From positions 1-58,385 of the IMG/VR virus record IMGVR_UViG_3300048839_001124: DNA of 58,385 bases; one strand, written 5' to 3'. Source of the stretch: a virus. The notes beneath the pieces were generated by a model. The model ran no database searches. It was not told where the DNA came from and was given only the letters and a program-made list of their open reading frames with translations. Made by a program: the position numbers and the translations under genes. Positions 16,270-24,210 of the stretch are shown piece by piece (position 1 is the first letter of the stretch; each line of letters opens with the position of its first letter).

Positions 16270-16878
16270 ATGGAAGAAGAGAAACTAAACGAATACACTG
16301 AATTTGAAAGCAAGTATCGCACAACTGCTGATATGGAAACTCGCTTTAAGCGATTGGCTATGACAGATTGTGGCATGAAAGAATTTATATATGTTGAAGG
16401 GCCAGATGTATATTTTGTTAAATCAGGCACAGATGACTTTAAGCGTTATCGAAAAGCATCTTGGGAACCAGTTTCTGGTAGAGCAGAAGTAACCACTAAA
16501 CGCAAACCAACTGGTGCTAAAAATAATGTAAACCGTATTGAAAAAAATCTTAGAGTAGATGGCAATGAACCAGCATTGGTTAGACAAACTATAGAAGACG
16601 ATGGGTTTGAGTATAATTTTGAAATTTGGAAGTCTTGTCATATATACTCTAATGAAGAAGCAACTCTAGTTTTTTATTGTGTAGTAGAAACAACTCCTGG
16701 GGTTAAATATAAAGAAGACTATTTTATTGAGATTGAGTTAGCTGAAAGTACTATACACAATCACACAGAAGAGGAAGCTTGGGCTATTTTAATGAAATAT
16801 GAAAAAATGCTTGAACCATTAGGCATTCACGCTCAAAAGCGACTTAGAAAAAGTCTGTTTGAAATGTATAGGCGCTAA
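16270..16878 (+). CDS. CYTH / triphosphate tunnel metalloenzyme-like protein
   Basis: 202 aa, AGGA before ATG 16270. Residues E11-F-E13-S-K15 form the ExExK motif that starts the CYTH barrel and binds metal. It is followed by basic strand motifs (DDFKRYRK, TTKRKP), an R-x-E-K strand (NRIEKNLRV), a KS strand (FEIWKSCHIY), an acidic EIEL strand and a final helix with KYEKMLEPLG, all in the family's order. CYTH enzymes bind triphosphate groups and include thiamine triphosphatases, class IV adenylate cyclases, polyphosphatases and mRNA-cap triphosphatases. Which activity it has cannot be read from sequence. The call is pattern-based but the strand order is consistent. Confidence 0.72.
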   Translation: MEEEKLNEYTEFESKYRTTADMETRFKRLAMTDCGMKEFIYVEGPDVYFVKSGTDDFKRYRKASWEPVSGRAEVTTKRKPTGAKNNVNRIEKNLRVDGNEPALVRQTIEDDGFEYNFEIWKSCHIYSNEEATLVFYCVVETTPGVKYKEDYFIEIELAESTIHNHTEEEAWAILMKYEKMLEPLGIHAQKRLRKSLFEMYRR

Positions 16879-16879
16879 T

Positions 16880-16987
16880 ATGTCAGCTAGTTTATATATT
16901 TTTATTCTAATGCTCTTTGTAAATTCTAAGACCGCTGGATTAGTATTTTTATTTTGGCTAATTAGTTTGTTTATTGACTTTACTTGA
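16880..16987 (+). CDS. Small single-pass membrane peptide
   Basis: 35 aa, starting 1 base after the CYTH stop and ending inside the leader of the aminotransferase. Residues 4-14 and 18-33 are strongly hydrophobic (SLYIFILMLFVNS, then GLVFLFWLISLFI). It fills what would otherwise be the only gap in this operon. The ribosome binding site is weak (AGGCG). Such short phage membrane peptides are often undetected. It could be a lysis or membrane-modulating peptide, or not expressed. Confidence 0.4.
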   Translation: MSASLYIFILMLFVNSKTAGLVFLFWLISLFIDFT

Positions 16988-16994
16988 AGGTAAC

Positions 16995-17960
16995 ATGTAC
17001 GATTTTGGCTTTGGCGACTCATTTGCTATTAGAGAATCTTTATCTAATTTTATTTCTACTCAATCTTTAATGGATTGCACACCGTATTTGGGTTATGCTT
17101 CTAAACATGATTATTCTAATTTAGAAAAGCGTATCCTTCAAATAGTTAAAAATAGTACAGGAACAGACTATAAATACTGTATATTAGTTTCAGGCGCTCA
17201 AATGGGCGTAGCCGCTGGACTTAAAGCATTAGAAAAAAACTTTGGAGAATGGGTTTTTCATGATGATTTATACTTCTTACGTTATCCACAATTAATCAAA
17301 ACATTGGGCTTGACTAGAATGAATAGACAGTGGTTTGATCACGATGGAGGTATACTTTTAACAGCTTCTCCATCAAACCCGACTGGAGAAATTGATAAAG
17401 AGTTTGTTTATAGAGCAGAAAGCACTATTTGGGACGCAGCGTACCACAATGAGATATATACTTCTCCAGTAACTTCGGCTTATTTGCCTAGACCTAATCA
17501 CAGTATGATGGTTGGCTCATTAGGTAAGCTTACTGGCATTAATGGCTTACGATTAGGTTGGGTAGCTACTAATGACGCATTATTGGCTGAAGAAGTAAAG
17601 CTGCAGCACTACAATCTGACTCTTGGAGTATCTACTACTAGTTTAGGCATACTAGAAAATTTGCTTAATAAAGTAAATCTAACAGACTTCTTTATTAACG
17701 CAAACCACGCTCTAAACGATAATCGGTCTGAACTATCTAAATTAGAATACTTGTTTGCTAGGCCAGTGCCTAAGTATGGAATGTTCTGGTTTACTGAAGC
17801 TGATAGTGCAGCAAAAAAGTTATTAGAAAAAGCTAAAGTTACTTACGTAGAAGGAAAAGAGTGCGGTGGAAACGCTGATACATTAAGAATAACTATGGGC
17901 CAAACTCGATCTTTGACTAAAGATATGGTTAAGACTGTTTTAAAAGAGGACAAAAAATGA
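16995..17960 (+). CDS. PLP-dependent aminotransferase, class I/II (fold type I), HisC-like
   Basis: 321 aa, ATG 16995 with GAAGG before it; a TTG 21 bases upstream is rejected because it lacks a ribosome binding site. Aminotransferase hallmarks occur in order: ASPSNPTGE, WDAAYHNEIY (Asp for the pyridine nitrogen, Tyr for PLP), GSLGKLTGINGLRLGW with the Schiff-base lysine at 178 and a phosphate-binding Arg, and LRITMG with the substrate carboxylate Arg near the end. It is shorter than typical enzymes (350-400 aa), mostly at the N-terminal arm. It would transfer an amino group between an amino acid and a keto acid. An uncommon phage gene; the substrate is unknown. DNA-base or cell-wall metabolism are possibilities. 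Confidence 0.82.
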   Translation: MYDFGFGDSFAIRESLSNFISTQSLMDCTPYLGYASKHDYSNLEKRILQIVKNSTGTDYKYCILVSGAQMGVAAGLKALEKNFGEWVFHDDLYFLRYPQLIKTLGLTRMNRQWFDHDGGILLTASPSNPTGEIDKEFVYRAESTIWDAAYHNEIYTSPVTSAYLPRPNHSMMVGSLGKLTGINGLRLGWVATNDALLAEEVKLQHYNLTLGVSTTSLGILENLLNKVNLTDFFINANHALNDNRSELSKLEYLFARPVPKYGMFWFTEADSAAKKLLEKAKVTYVEGKECGGNADTLRITMGQTRSLTKDMVKTVLKEDKK

Positions 17961-18265
17961 AAACTAAACTAAATAAAAAGAAAACTGAAATTAAAATCTC
18001 TGTAACTAAAGGCATGTTTAAAACTAAAAACAGAAAGCTAGATAAAGCAGCTAATGAAGTGATGAAAGAGATTGAAGCACACTTTAAAGCTGAAGGTAAA
18101 AAAGCTTGGCCATTGTCTGCTAGACACTATATTACTGACATTTTTTATAAAGCTTATGGTGAACAGTTAGAAAACTATCTATTCAAAGCTTTATTTAAAA
18201 CAGGCAAATATATGCTTAAGTCAGGTAAGAATGGTGGATTGGTCATTGATAGGGCTAAAAAATGA
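17957..18265 (+). CDS. Small basic hypothetical protein
   Basis: 102 aa, ATGA-coupled to the aminotransferase and to the next gene. Very lysine-rich at the start (KTKLNKKKTEIK) and helical later (HYITDIFYKAYGEQLENYLFKALFKTGKYML). No recognised motif. Charge suggests nucleic-acid or membrane-surface contact, without further support. Confidence 0.6.
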   Translation: MKTKLNKKKTEIKISVTKGMFKTKNRKLDKAANEVMKEIEAHFKAEGKKAWPLSARHYITDIFYKAYGEQLENYLFKALFKTGKYMLKSGKNGGLVIDRAKK

Positions 18266-18465
18266 AAATCATTCCTGAGTATGGTTTGTTAGCTATGTTA
18301 GGCGCACTACTAGGTACTTTTGGTTTATGCTTCATTATGGAAAAATTGTTGGGCCAGTATGGAGCTATACCAAGCCTGATTGGTGGATTAATCTTAGGTA
18401 TGGAAGCTAAAAAATTAGCTATAAAGTACAGCAATGATAAAGAAAACAGTAACAAAGATAATTGA
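18262..18465 (+). CDS. Small two-helix membrane protein (holin-like candidate)
   Basis: 67 aa, ATGA overlap. Two hydrophobic segments (about residues 8-25 and 33-48, with GLLAMLGALLGTFGLCF and IPSLIGGLILGM) are separated by a short polar loop; the tail is charged (SNDKENSNKDN). Size, helix pair and charged tail fit small phage holins, and the endolysin gene lies 600 bases away on the other strand. The holin role is an inference; no family match claimed. Confidence 0.5.
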   Translation: MKIIPEYGLLAMLGALLGTFGLCFIMEKLLGQYGAIPSLIGGLILGMEAKKLAIKYSNDKENSNKDN

Positions 18466-18613
18466 CACAGTTAAAGAAAATCCTATAAAGACTGCTATAA
18501 TAGTTTTTGTACCCTTTGGTATACCTTTAGTAAGCGCCTATATATTGTACGATAAAATAAAGAATGAACACAAAAAAGTATCTAAGAAAGTCGATGGCTC
18601 CAAAGAACCATAA
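18434..18613 (+). CDS. Small single-pass membrane protein
   Basis: 59 aa, starting inside the previous gene (32-base overlap). A basic amphipathic start (MIKKTVTKIIDTVKENP) is followed by one membrane helix (about 20-41, TAIIVFVPFGIPLVSAYILY) and a lysine-rich tail. No strong ribosome binding site, so coupling is likely. It may belong with the neighbouring holin-like gene as a lysis or membrane component. Confidence 0.45.
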   Translation: MIKKTVTKIIDTVKENPIKTAIIVFVPFGIPLVSAYILYDKIKNEHKKVSKKVDGSKEP

Positions 18614-18818
18614 ATTGGCCAAAGAAGCTTTTGAGTTAGGTAAATATACTGTTGACGAAAGAGGCGCTATCAATCTTGGCTCATGGTCTAACGTAGTTAA
18701 ACTAGCTAGGTCTACTGGACTCAAGTCTAGAAAAGCCAGAGTCATCCGAAAGCGAGCAAAGCAGTGCATCCATTATCTTATAACACTAGGAATGATCAAT
18801 GACCCAGAAAAGGTTTAG
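18594..18818 (+). CDS. Small basic hypothetical protein
   Basis: 74 aa from ATG 18594; ATG 18564 in the same frame would add 10 residues, and no ribosome binding site decides. Helical and basic (RSTGLKSRKARVIRKRAKQCIHYL), reminiscent of a small DNA-binding fold, but no helix-turn-helix can be assigned with confidence. Overlaps genes on both sides by about 20 bases. Confidence 0.45.
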   Translation: MAPKNHKLAKEAFELGKYTVDERGAINLGSWSNVVKLARSTGLKSRKARVIRKRAKQCIHYLITLGMINDPEKV

Positions 18819-19041
18819 ATATAATTTATTATTAGCTGTTAAGCTTTTGCTGTTGGTTCTTAGAAATCCGCATCTGCGTTTCGGTCAAATATTGGTTGTG
18901 TTCGAATATGTAAAGCACACTCGACCAGTAAGGCAAGAAACAGCCGACGCGCACAGGGTAGAGTGGAAAGACGAATTCTACCTTGAGCCGAAAGAACTCT
19001 CTGAGAGAGTATCGAAACGCTGGAATAATATTAAGGCTTAA
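18799..19041 (+). CDS. Small hypothetical protein, end of left plus-strand arm
   Basis: 80 aa, ATG 18799. Residues 8-21 are Leu/Val-rich (YNLLLAVKLLLLVL) and the remainder is charged. The 3' half is noticeably richer in GC than its neighbours. It converges on the endolysin gene with an 11-base overlap of the 3' ends and no visible terminator. Moderate confidence that it is translated. Confidence 0.45.
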   Translation: MTQKRFRYNLLLAVKLLLLVLRNPHLRFGQILVVFEYVKHTRPVRQETADAHRVEWKDEFYLEPKELSERVSKRWNNIKA

Positions 19042-19450
19042 ACCAACGCTTACCCGATGCTGGAGCTACGGTTTGAAAATGACACCAATTACTTGTAGCT
19101 GAAAAATCTTCCATCCACAAGCCAACTTCTTCTAACAAAGTTTCATTCTCAGTACACCATTTTTGTAAATCTTGTTTAGGGTCTGCTATATCTACAGCTT
19201 GGCCAAACAAATGTTTACTCTTTTTTGGAACTTTGGACTCATCAAAAGGTAGCCCTTTTCTTTCAGCTATTTGACGGTAAATTCTTAAATGATCTTCCAT
19301 AGTTCTTAGGCCACTAGTCACTGTCATAGGTTTGCCGTAAGCTTTTCTAATTTTATTTATACGTTCTAATAAAATATTAAGCTCAACTTGAATTTCTTCT
19401 GATTGATCTTCTAATTTTTTACCTTTAAGCAATTCAGACATAGATAGCAT
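19031..19450 (-). CDS. Peptidase M15 family endolysin (L,D- or D,D-carboxypeptidase type)
   Basis: 139 aa. I start it at ATG 19450 because AAGAGG precedes it by six bases and because the upstream extension of the frame lies inside another gene. Zinc-site motifs of M15 peptidases are present: TSGLRT, SKHLFGQAVDIAD (His and Asp ligands), and NWCHFQ with the last His. These enzymes cut peptide cross-links in peptidoglycan. There is no signal peptide, so release to the wall would need a holin; small membrane proteins at 18.3-18.6 kb are candidates. Compact single-domain form without a binding module. Confidence 0.85.
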   Translation of the reverse strand: MLSMSELLKGKKLEDQSEEIQVELNILLERINKIRKAYGKPMTVTSGLRTMEDHLRIYRQIAERKGLPFDESKVPKKSKHLFGQAVDIADPKQDLQKWCTENETLLEEVGLWMEDFSATSNWCHFQTVAPASGKRWFKP

Positions 19451-19481
19451 ATAAACCTCTTCTTTGGGTAAAGATTGAGAA

Positions 19482-19667
19482 TTACTTTGTTTTGGACTTT
19501 TTTGGAAAAATTGGAATAGGTTTTTCAAGATGCTTATTAAGTTCATTTTTACCGTCCTTATCGTGACAGTATCCACACGAAGGACACTTTTTATATCCAA
19601 GAATAGCCAATTTGGGCTCCAACATATCAAGCATATAAGCTATGCAAATCGGACAAATATTATTCAT
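19482..19667 (-). CDS. Small zinc-finger-like protein
   Basis: 61 aa, starting inside the stop region of the endonuclease VII-like gene (ATGAATAA overlap). CPIC near the start and CPSCGYCH about 20 residues later form a plausible CxxC...CxxC zinc ribbon. The tail is Lys/Pro-rich (EKPIPIFPKKSKTK). It ends 31 bases before the endolysin start, so it probably shares that transcript. Function unknown. Confidence 0.55.
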   Translation of the reverse strand: MNNICPICIAYMLDMLEPKLAILGYKKCPSCGYCHDKDGKNELNKHLEKPIPIFPKKSKTK

Positions 19668-20127
19668 TTTTACTCAAATATTCTAAGGCTGAAAGCACTA
19701 AATCCTTACTGTCTTTTAGGCAGCCTATACCTTTATTGCAATTATCGCAAAGGAGACCTCTAATCTTGCCAGTAGAGTGATTATGATCTATACAAAACCT
19801 TTTTTTGTGCTTATTTACTGGATTGTTTGTTTTACAAATAGCACATAAGCCACCTTGTTCCACAAGAAGTTTTTCATATATTTCTAATGAAGCACCGTAT
19901 CGCCATCTTAATTTATAATCTTTTCTTTTATCTGGATTTTTTCGTTGATATGATAAAGCCTTTATTTTCAGGACTTCTTTGTTGGATTTCTTATATAAGC
20001 TTTGAACCTTTTTGTCACAGCCTTTACATCGGCTTCTTTTTCTAAAGGGTTTACTTTTTGTTGGATTTGCATTAAAGCTTTCAATAGGAAGTTCTACTGC
20101 ACAACAAGTACAAATTTTTGTTTCCAT
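19660..20127 (-). CDS. Recombination endonuclease VII-type HNH nuclease
   Basis: 155 aa, GGAGGG before ATG. Residues 80-150 fit the T4 endonuclease VII family: QGGLCAIC, a CIDHNHSTGKIRGLLCDNCN core with the DHNH-type metal site, then GIGCLKDS. Two CxxC pairs around the core would bind zinc. A further zinc-like pair (CTCC, CKGC) lies at the N-terminus, followed by a lysine-rich helix. Known members resolve Holliday junctions or act as free-standing homing endonucleases. The N-terminal finger and fringe position favour homing, but a resolvase is possible. Confidence 0.8.
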   Translation of the reverse strand: METKICTCCAVELPIESFNANPTKSKPFRKRSRCKGCDKKVQSLYKKSNKEVLKIKALSYQRKNPDKRKDYKLRWRYGASLEIYEKLLVEQGGLCAICKTNNPVNKHKKRFCIDHNHSTGKIRGLLCDNCNKGIGCLKDSKDLVLSALEYLSKNE

Positions 20128-20157
20128 TATAAACCCTCCACTAAACAGATATTGACA

Positions 20158-20170
20158 CTTTAAAGACTAG
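20158..20170 (-). promoter_or_regulatory. Weak candidate minus-strand promoter (L6)
   Basis: Reading on the minus strand, CTAGTCTTTAAAG differs by one base from the core AATCTTT found before five other minus-strand genes. It lies about 30 bases upstream of the endonuclease VII-like start, in the short gap after the fibre cluster. Weakest of the set. Confidence 0.25.
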
Positions 20171-20171
20171 T

Positions 20172-20534
20172 TTAAGGCCTTCTTTTTCTTAAGCTCTTAA
20201 CTGTCTCAAAGACAGGCACTTCAATATAAGTTTGTAACTCAACTTGATTGCCAGAAGCGTCCATTATGGGATTTCCTTCTGAGTCGAAAGCTTGCTTCTT
20301 TATTGGTTGACCTTGATCACATAAACAAGGCTGCCTAACCGTGCCGACCTGGACTTGAACCATCTCTGGAACAAGGTCGTAAGCCAATTCGTCGGCCAGA
20401 TCGTTAGGCACCGGAATGTGCTCTACTTGGCCTGGGTTGCCCCATGGGCCTCCAAACTTAGAGATGTTTGGCTCGTTTGACTCATAGATATGAAGAGTGG
20501 CTCCGGTATTTTTGTCTACTATGGCTATCTTCAT
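20172..20534 (-). CDS. Hypothetical fibre-cluster protein
   Basis: 120 aa, start overlapping the upstream stop and preceded by AGGATT. Beta-rich N-terminus (MKIAIVDKNTGATLHIYES), Pro/Gly turns in the middle (PWGNPGQVEHIPVPNDL), a CLCDQG pair and a basic end (SLRKRRP). Last gene of the fibre operon. Accessory fibre or chaperone roles are usual for such positions, but nothing specific is visible. Confidence 0.6.
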   Translation of the reverse strand: MKIAIVDKNTGATLHIYESNEPNISKFGGPWGNPGQVEHIPVPNDLADELAYDLVPEMVQVQVGTVRQPCLCDQGQPIKKQAFDSEGNPIMDASGNQVELQTYIEVPVFETVKSLRKRRP

Positions 20535-20899
20535 TACTCATAATCCTGAGACAGTTCTAGTTCGGCAAAGGCGTCAAAATCTCTTATGCTTTCTACAGAC
20601 TCTAGTCCGTCAATCTCTGTCTGAGCCGCTTCGGGAAGGTCTCTTAATATATTTGCATCGGCCTTGATCGCCGTAGTAGAGGCACTGGTTTTCTGAGCTA
20701 TAAGGAAAGCAACGTCATTTTTCTGAAGCATGGCGTTTCTTCTGGCTCTAATCTCGGCCATCTTGTTTCTTCGAGCAAGGTTCAGTTCCTCGGCGGCAAC
20801 CTCTTCGGCGGCCACTTCGGTATACCCTGGAGGAATAGAGCCGTTAAGAGAGATCAATTCCATCACATTGTTTTCAGAATCCTTGATTAACTTTTTCAT
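20534..20899 (-). CDS. Tail fibre assembly chaperone-like protein
   Basis: 121 aa, GAGGAG before ATG. A short N-terminal region with a PPGYTEV turn precedes a long helix (about 30-75) with RARRNAMLQKND, then ILRDLPEAAQ. This R-x-x-RN-x-L ... LRDLP pattern resembles phage tail-assembly chaperones encoded after fibre genes. Position after the 732-aa fibre fits. The DNA is richer in GC than the genome average, like the fibre gene before it. Confidence 0.5.
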   Translation of the reverse strand: MKKLIKDSENNVMELISLNGSIPPGYTEVAAEEVAAEELNLARRNKMAEIRARRNAMLQKNDVAFLIAQKTSASTTAIKADANILRDLPEAAQTEIDGLESVESIRDFDAFAELELSQDYE

Positions 20900-23097
20900 T
20901 ATTCAGACTCCTCTTCATCGGCAAGCTCTCCATAAAACGCTAAGCAAAAAGATCCAGTCACCTGAGCACCAGATACGTTATATGTAATAATTTCGACCAT
21001 ATTTGATCTTTGTGTATCTATTCTAATGCCAGACACTCCAGCATTTCCACCAAATAAATTTATTGAAGAAACAGCTATATATTTATTAGTTTTAAATGGT
21101 TTTTCAAAAAATATATCTTTTACAGCAGCAGAGATTGATAAAACCGAACTTATATTATAAGAATCTTCTATTCTATTATTAAAAGCATCAAATAATACCC
21201 AAGCTTTGGCCTTGCTCAAGTCTATGCCGCTTTGGCTGGTTTCTTTTTGAAGCTTGATTGCTGGGCCAACCGACAGAGAGCCAGCCTTATCATTGGGAAA
21301 GTGAATTTTAGAATCTATGAAAGCGCCAGTGATCTCTAGTCCGCCAGTGCCAGCGGTTTTTGTAATCTTAATTGTGTGTTGGCCAAGGCCGAGGCCAGAA
21401 AACTCGATTCTTACTGGCTCATTGTTTGCTGTGCCAGCTGCGGTGTAGCTGCCTCCGCCTCCGTTGGTCACGTTGCCTCGCACTACGCCGGAGGCGTTCA
21501 GCGCTCCGTCGATCTCGACTGAAAATGTAACTGATGCAGTACTTTCCTGCAACACAGCGACTACGCTGTCTCCGAAAAAGGTTAATTCTGAAGACTGGGT
21601 TGCTGTAGTAGTAAAGAAAACAAAGCCAGCCAAGCTATTTACAGAAGAGGCGTCTAAGGACGTAGTCCAGCCTCCGCCGAGATACAGCCACTCTCTGGTA
21701 TTGGCCTTAAATAACGAGCCTCTAGGAGTCTGAAATGCGTCAGCGGCCAATTCTCCAGCGGCGGTGCTTGCGTCAAAGTCGGCCATCAAATAGTATTCGC
21801 ACACCTCAACGGCCCCATCGGGAATTGACGGCTTCTTAGGGCCGTAAACGATGAAGTCAGAAATTGCTATAGCAGCTGCACCAGATATATACAGTATTTG
21901 TACCGTATGAGTGCCATACGGAAGCCCAGAGACCAGCTTAACAAACCTTTGCGAACCTGCATTTAGAGGGCCATTACTTAGTATTACATTTCCGTCCACT
22001 AGTATGGTATAGTTGGAGCTATCTGACACAGTCCTAGAATTAAATATATCTAGCCCAGTTCCTACAAAAGTTAAAGTTATGGAATCATTTGCCAAAGCGT
22101 GTACGACTCCATTGTCAAGTACCAATACGTCATTTCCAACTAATGTGGTAGTTCCATCATTTAGAGTAAAAGCTCTATTTGACGACACTCCGGCCAGTGT
22201 GCCGAAGTCGTCCGCTCTGACTGCGCCGAACTCCCTGAAATTGTACTTTCTAATAACCTCTTCGTTGGCGTGGTTGGCCGACGATAGATTAAGTTGAGAG
22301 CCGTCGGTTTGCTGAATGACCTTGCCCATCTGGCCGTCTTTGGAGTATATCACTACCCTTCCGCCACGACCATTTAAAACCGGATTGTCGTCAAAGCCAG
22401 AGTTGTAGTCTAATATTTGTAATTCAGGATTAGTATATTTCAATCCACCAACAAAAGCTTCGCCTTGGGGGATTCTGATTTGGCTAGACTGATTCAGTAC
22501 CTCGAAGCCGCTGACTCTGAGTCCGGCCACCGCCGCGTTGCGAACCCTGACTGTGTGAGTGCCTAGAGTGAGACCAGCCGCAACCTTTAGTATTTGGTTC
22601 GGGCTGTAGTTTCTAGCTCTAAGAATGGTGGAGTAGGCCAAGGTCAGGTTTGCCCCTTCGGTGCCGTTGTCCACCACGGCCCTGACGTCCATGCTCGCCG
22701 CAGGAACGATGAGTAAATTTAAACCAGTGCCGTAGAAAGTCACTTCTAAGTAGTCGTTTACTAGAGTCGTTATGGAGTAGCTTCCGTTGGTGTCGGACAG
22801 CTGGTTCCACGTACCCACGAAGCGAAGCCTGTCGTCCGACGACTTGTAGACAAGCTCGCCGTTAGGGCCTTTCTCATCGCTGGATGGCTTAATAGTGGTT
22901 ACGTGAACCCTTTCGACGCCCATGACTGGCTTGAGGGTCTGCTCTGGGTCTGACAGGCGCCTGGGGTTGCCCTGAAGATCGACAATGTTGCTGAACGGCG
23001 CGGACATCTTCGGTGGATTCAGAAAGGTAAACTCACTAGCTTTTAACCCAAGAGACTGGCCTACGTTCGCTATGCTTGATTTAGTTTTTAGTGCCAT
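20899..23097 (-). CDS. Tail fibre / adhesin with repeated carbohydrate-binding-like modules
   Basis: 732 aa, AGGATAAATT before ATG. About residues 85-600 contain three beta-rich modules with recurrent signatures: a FYGTGL/FVGTGL strand, GLTLGTHTV or GLPYGTHTV, and VSGFEVLN/ISDFIVYG ends. The same series occurs in the C-terminal part of the 2005-aa protein. Residues 600-732 form a distinct C-terminal domain, likely the receptor-contact tip. Expected location: distal fibre. Much of the gene has unusually high GC (65 percent at 22501-22560 against 33 percent at 27001-27060), with AT-rich patches at about 20.95-21.2 kb and 21.85-22.15 kb, so it is a mosaic. Followed by chaperone-like genes. Confidence 0.75.
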   Translation of the reverse strand: MALKTKSSIANVGQSLGLKASEFTFLNPPKMSAPFSNIVDLQGNPRRLSDPEQTLKPVMGVERVHVTTIKPSSDEKGPNGELVYKSSDDRLRFVGTWNQLSDTNGSYSITTLVNDYLEVTFYGTGLNLLIVPAASMDVRAVVDNGTEGANLTLAYSTILRARNYSPNQILKVAAGLTLGTHTVRVRNAAVAGLRVSGFEVLNQSSQIRIPQGEAFVGGLKYTNPELQILDYNSGFDDNPVLNGRGGRVVIYSKDGQMGKVIQQTDGSQLNLSSANHANEEVIRKYNFREFGAVRADDFGTLAGVSSNRAFTLNDGTTTLVGNDVLVLDNGVVHALANDSITLTFVGTGLDIFNSRTVSDSSNYTILVDGNVILSNGPLNAGSQRFVKLVSGLPYGTHTVQILYISGAAAIAISDFIVYGPKKPSIPDGAVEVCEYYLMADFDASTAAGELAADAFQTPRGSLFKANTREWLYLGGGWTTSLDASSVNSLAGFVFFTTTATQSSELTFFGDSVVAVLQESTASVTFSVEIDGALNASGVVRGNVTNGGGGSYTAAGTANNEPVRIEFSGLGLGQHTIKITKTAGTGGLEITGAFIDSKIHFPNDKAGSLSVGPAIKLQKETSQSGIDLSKAKAWVLFDAFNNRIEDSYNISSVLSISAAVKDIFFEKPFKTNKYIAVSSINLFGGNAGVSGIRIDTQRSNMVEIITYNVSGAQVTGSFCLAFYGELADEEESE

Positions 23098-23119
23098 AAT
23101 TTATCCTATCGTCTCCATA

Positions 23120-24208
23120 TTAAAATCTAGCGTCCGATACCCATTGGCCTGAGTGTCCGTTAACTGCGTTAGTAATGGCCGTATTTGCTACGTTAAATCC
23201 ACTTACTCCGTTAGAGCCTGCGGAAATAGCAAAAGAAACAGGAGTTCCACCTCTATCAAAAGTTCCAACCGCTCCTGTTACTGTATTGTAAAAAGTTACC
23301 GTTGGTGTGGCCCTTTTTGAAGTCTTATAATGAACTTGAACCACAGCATTGCCTGATACAGTACTTATAGATATAACAAAAAGTGTTCCAGCCGTAGCGG
23401 CAGGCGTTCCTGGGGTTACGTCTAAATCGTAACTCTTCTCGTAGTATCTCTGACTCATAGCCAATTCATCTTGAAAATTCTTACCAGCTCTAACAAAGTT
23501 ATATCCAGCAGCAGTCAGAGCAGACCAGTCTCCAGGCAGAACCATTACTCCAGTAATATTAAAATCATGAGTAGTTCCAGTAAGCCAAGAAGTATCTTCA
23601 CCTATACCGCTAGAAAAGTTACCTGCTACCCATTGATTTAATGATGATGTTTGATAAGTAGTTCCAGTGACTATGTCCCAACCAATGACTGCGCCTGCTC
23701 CGTTGGTTCTTTCTACAGTGCCTGGGCAAGAGGATATAGCTGGAAAAGATAAAACTTTTAATTCCCAAGTGTTTGCTGAAGCTATATTATATTGCTGAAC
23801 GTATGAGTGACTAAAAGAAGCGTTTCTAACTGAGCAGCTTCTGTTAGAAGCTACAGAAGATTTAACCCAAAATATAAGTGACCATTCATTGTTGTATATT
23901 CTATTAAGGTCATAACCTTCTACGTGATAATGCATAATTTGTCTAGTGCCAGCAGCTAACGTACCAGCAGCAGTTTTAGATACTTGGTTTGAGTAAATCA
24001 AATTAGTGCCAGATGGAGTAGAAGATTGTCTAGAGTTAGTCATAGTTACTCCAGACGAGATGTTGTTATACTGGAATAACACTCCACCATAGGCTGAAGT
24101 ATTATTTGCTACGGAACGGGAAGTTCCTTCAGGCCAAAGTTCCATACCGCCATCAATTACAAGATTGGATTCAAGACGATTTATACGTGGACTAAGATTT
24201 TGCTTCAT
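23120..24208 (-). CDS. Tail fibre / receptor-binding protein
   Basis: 362 aa, AAGGAT ribosome binding site. Begins with a short basic/Asn-rich segment, then IDGGMELWPEGTSR, a motif common to phage virion proteins with a jelly-roll carbohydrate-binding-like domain (about 15-230). The C-terminal 110 residues contain QRYYEKSYDLDVTPGTP and a beta-sandwich ending, the layout of many myovirus and podovirus fibre tips. AT-rich, like the genome average. Host-surface sugar or protein is the probable ligand. Confidence 0.72.
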   Translation of the reverse strand: MKQNLSPRINRLESNLVIDGGMELWPEGTSRSVANNTSAYGGVLFQYNNISSGVTMTNSRQSSTPSGTNLIYSNQVSKTAAGTLAAGTRQIMHYHVEGYDLNRIYNNEWSLIFWVKSSVASNRSCSVRNASFSHSYVQQYNIASANTWELKVLSFPAISSCPGTVERTNGAGAVIGWDIVTGTTYQTSSLNQWVAGNFSSGIGEDTSWLTGTTHDFNITGVMVLPGDWSALTAAGYNFVRAGKNFQDELAMSQRYYEKSYDLDVTPGTPAATAGTLFVISISTVSGNAVVQVHYKTSKRATPTVTFYNTVTGAVGTFDRGGTPVSFAISAGSNGVSGFNVANTAITNAVNGHSGQWVSDARF

Positions 24209-24210
24209 AG

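Noticed and set aside
17034-17050. AGAATCTTTATC on the plus strand resembling the late motif
   Set aside because: Lies within aminotransferase coding sequence with no gene start nearby; taken as chance.
19451-19630. 60-codon N-terminal extension of the endolysin frame
   Set aside because: Overlaps the small zinc-finger gene in another frame, while AAGAGG six bases before ATG 19450 marks a better start.
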